64,000 nucleotides of DNA from Hermatobates lingyangjiaoensis (Eukaryota > Arthropoda > Insecta > Hemiptera > Hermatobatidae): contig JAPFBL010000233.1 of assembly GCA_026182355.1 (NCBI GenBank), positions 1,240,001 to 1,304,000 of the forward strand, in the 5' to 3' direction. Below the pieces are notes generated by a model that was given only the letters and a program-made list of their open reading frames with translations, was not told the DNA's origin and ran no database searches. Positions within the stretch are counted from its first letter, which is position 1, and each line of letters begins with the position of its first letter. Made by a program: the position numbers and the translations under genes. This document shows, in pieces, positions 61,891 through 64,000 of the stretch.

Positions 61891-64000
61891 ATAGAGATGC
61901 ATATTTTTTATAACATTCATAATAATTGAAATGAGCAGCATGAAAATTTGTTAATAATCATTTATCAATCATTGCCGAATTATTACAACGCTTCATTGCG
62001 GTTTGTAATATTTGTATCCTTAGTTTTTTAATTATCTAAAAATAAAGAAGTTTTGATACTGTGTTAACATTTTATTTTTAATTTTTCCATTACTATAAGT
62101 TATTTTTAGAGAGAAAGTTGAATTATAGAATAACAGAATATCCATGCATTTTGTATATATTCTGCAGAGGATTGCTTCAAAGGTTTATGGTTATTATACG
62201 CGTATTCTAAACAACAGTAAATATAAACTTAATGCGGTTCTATAAGATTGTGGTCTGATGATACCAACATAGATCTTGTTGCTATGTACATTAGTTTGTT
62301 GAGGAACTAAAATCTTGTTCATTAACTCATAAAATATGGGACTACTATATACTCATCCTATGTTTAGCTCCTATTTTCTTAAATCAATATAATTTTAGAA
62401 TTTACCAATTGCATAGTATGACGATTTGAAACAAACAAATATCTAGTTCTTTAAATAATTTAAGTAAAAAAAAATCCTCAAATGAAATATCGCTTGCAGA
62501 TTAATCATATTTTTAAGTTTTTTCATGATTAGAATTAATTAGCAAAGTCAACAAAAGATGAACCAGTTTTTTTCTAATTCGTATTTTATTAAATTGAAAC
62601 TTATAAGCTGCAATTTTTCATAAAAATGGTTAAAAATCAAACTTTTCTGATTTCATTGAGTATATATTTTTTTTCTTTCAATAATTTTAACGAAGTTATT
62701 GAACTTTATTTATTCAATTAACGAATAATTAATAGTCTTATCTTGTAGATTTTTTTCTTGATTCGCCTGGTTTTTTCTGACCTTATTTCGTTTTTAATTA
62801 TTCATGTTCTTACCAGCCTTTGTTTTTTACGTTCATTTTTTGCAAAATCAATAGATTTTGATATATTTTCTGCTACAAGTTAATGTCTTAATAAGTGATT
62901 ATCAAATCTACGAGTATAATTAGTTTTATAGTGCTTTTAAACTAGAATCTATTCTTTTTTCCTTCCAATACAGCTAACTGTTAACCATTTTCTACAAATG
63001 CTATAATTTAATCATTCAAAAGTAGCCGAAATTGTTGGAATATATGTTTGTCATTATGAAGAAAGTAAATATTTTTTCAAATAGTCTTCCTGAAATTTTT
63101 TTCCAGGCAATATTTGATGTACCATCCAGCTGATAATACTGTAAGTTTAATTATAATAAAGTTAAGTTAGACTACGTTATTTTACATAGTTCTAATATTG
63201 AAATTTAAGAAAATATAGCCTTTTTGTTATATATTTAAAATAATTGTATGAACTAAAAAAAGATTGTACATTTCATCGCTCTTTTGGAAATTTTAATGTA
63301 AACATTACCTATTTGTAATAACCAAATATATATTTTGCAGGTATTTCAGAAAATGAATATGCATTGGTTATTATATTTTATTCTGCAAAAAAAAAAAAAA
63401 GGGAACTATTTTGCATTGGAAAGTTGTAGGTTAGAATGTTGAAGCTCAAGCAGGGGTTGTTTTTAAAGAAGCTCTTGTAAATTATTCTAGGCAACTATAC
63501 TGTAGCAAACAGGCATAAATTGAGTCTTTTAAAGGAGAAAAATGGGTGTTTATGTAGGAGCCTAGGTAATAAGTAAGCAGGGCTTGGGGACGGTATGCAC
63601 GATATTTCTGCTTTAAGAAAGAATGAGAGAAACAGAGAGGGAAGCATTCATATTGGGGGTAGTAATATTTATTTCAAAATAAATATATATCTGTATGTAT
63701 ATCTGAAACAGACTGGGGAAAAGATAGGGAAGGGGAAGGGGTGATATTGAATTATTTTTCCCCGGCTCTGATTTAGTGGAGCACCAATAATTCTTGCCTG
63801 TTGGTCGGGTGGGTTTGACCACTTTCTAGAAAGAACCAGGCCCAACCACTTCAAAATACCTTGCTGTTATATTAACAAATAATAATAATAAATATATTTT
63901 AAGAGATATGAGGTTTAATTTTTTTCTTGATACAAAATTATACCTTTATAACGAAAGGAGGGTTAGTAAACACCGGCCATGTTCTACTGCCTTCATACTA
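61891..64000. other. Anonymous sequence to window end
   Basis: No gene, RNA or mobile-element signature recognised. A patch near 63560-63860 is less AT-rich but has no recognisable domain. Confidence 0.4.

Overview
This window looks like a gene-poor, strongly AT-rich piece of an invertebrate nuclear genome. It has no operons, no bacterial-type genes, and I found no intact host protein gene. Jockey-like and R1-like non-LTR remnants, tRNA-headed SINEs, small hAT-like elements, Penelope-like elements (PLEs) and very many (TA)n tracts would fit an arthropod. The phylum is only an inference.

PLE remains dominate. PLE protein pieces are a reverse-transcriptase fragment (38.7-39.2 kb, minus), two GIY-YIG endonuclease fragments (46.45-46.70 and 53.09-53.92 kb, minus) and about ten copies of a PLE amino-terminal segment (19.8, 24.5, 26.1-27.9, 48.4-49.1, 52.1-52.6 kb). 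Most N-terminal copies stop abruptly at a (TA)n tract.

The most interesting layer is RNA structure. More than twenty sites share CUGANGA, one extra base, a covarying stem II, GAAA, a 4-6 nt palindrome (for example AGAUCU, ACCGGU, ACAUGU, AGCGCU, ACGU, AUAU), an H residue, and a strand that in the best copies pairs with the bases just before CUGANGA. This is the architecture of the small dimer-acting hammerhead variants known from PLEs. At least eight sequence-divergent families occur here, mostly as paired inverted arms forming foldbacks. In several families the start codon of the PLE N-terminal reading frame lies on the conserved GA of the ribozyme core. In the two endonuclease fragments the order is endonuclease, 3' UTR, hammerhead, about 55-85 nt, (TA)n, so the hammerhead also marks the element's 3' end.

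Layout: 0.2-0.7 kb hammerhead hairpin between direct repeats; 2.0-2.6 and 4.3-4.9 kb hammerhead/TA clusters; 5.8-6.8 kb decayed R1-like element (minus); 7.3 kb best foldback; 8.7-16.3 kb dispersed repeats, a SINE and a 14.5 kb foldback; 17.1 kb hAT-like element; 18.9-20.0 kb PLE pieces in direct repeats; 21.1-21.8 kb Jockey-like (minus); 22.5 kb SINE; 24.5-28.4 kb nested PLE foldbacks; 31.8-32.5 kb hAT-like; 33.2-34.5 kb R1-like 3' end; 35.4-36.0 kb Jockey-like 3' end; 37.8-39.2 kb foldback and PLE RT; 41 kb SINE; 42.6-43.1 kb non-LTR 3' end; 46-49 kb PLE/hAT cluster; 51.4-54.6 kb PLE cluster; 57.7 and 60.2-61.2 kb foldbacks; the remainder is anonymous AT-rich sequence.
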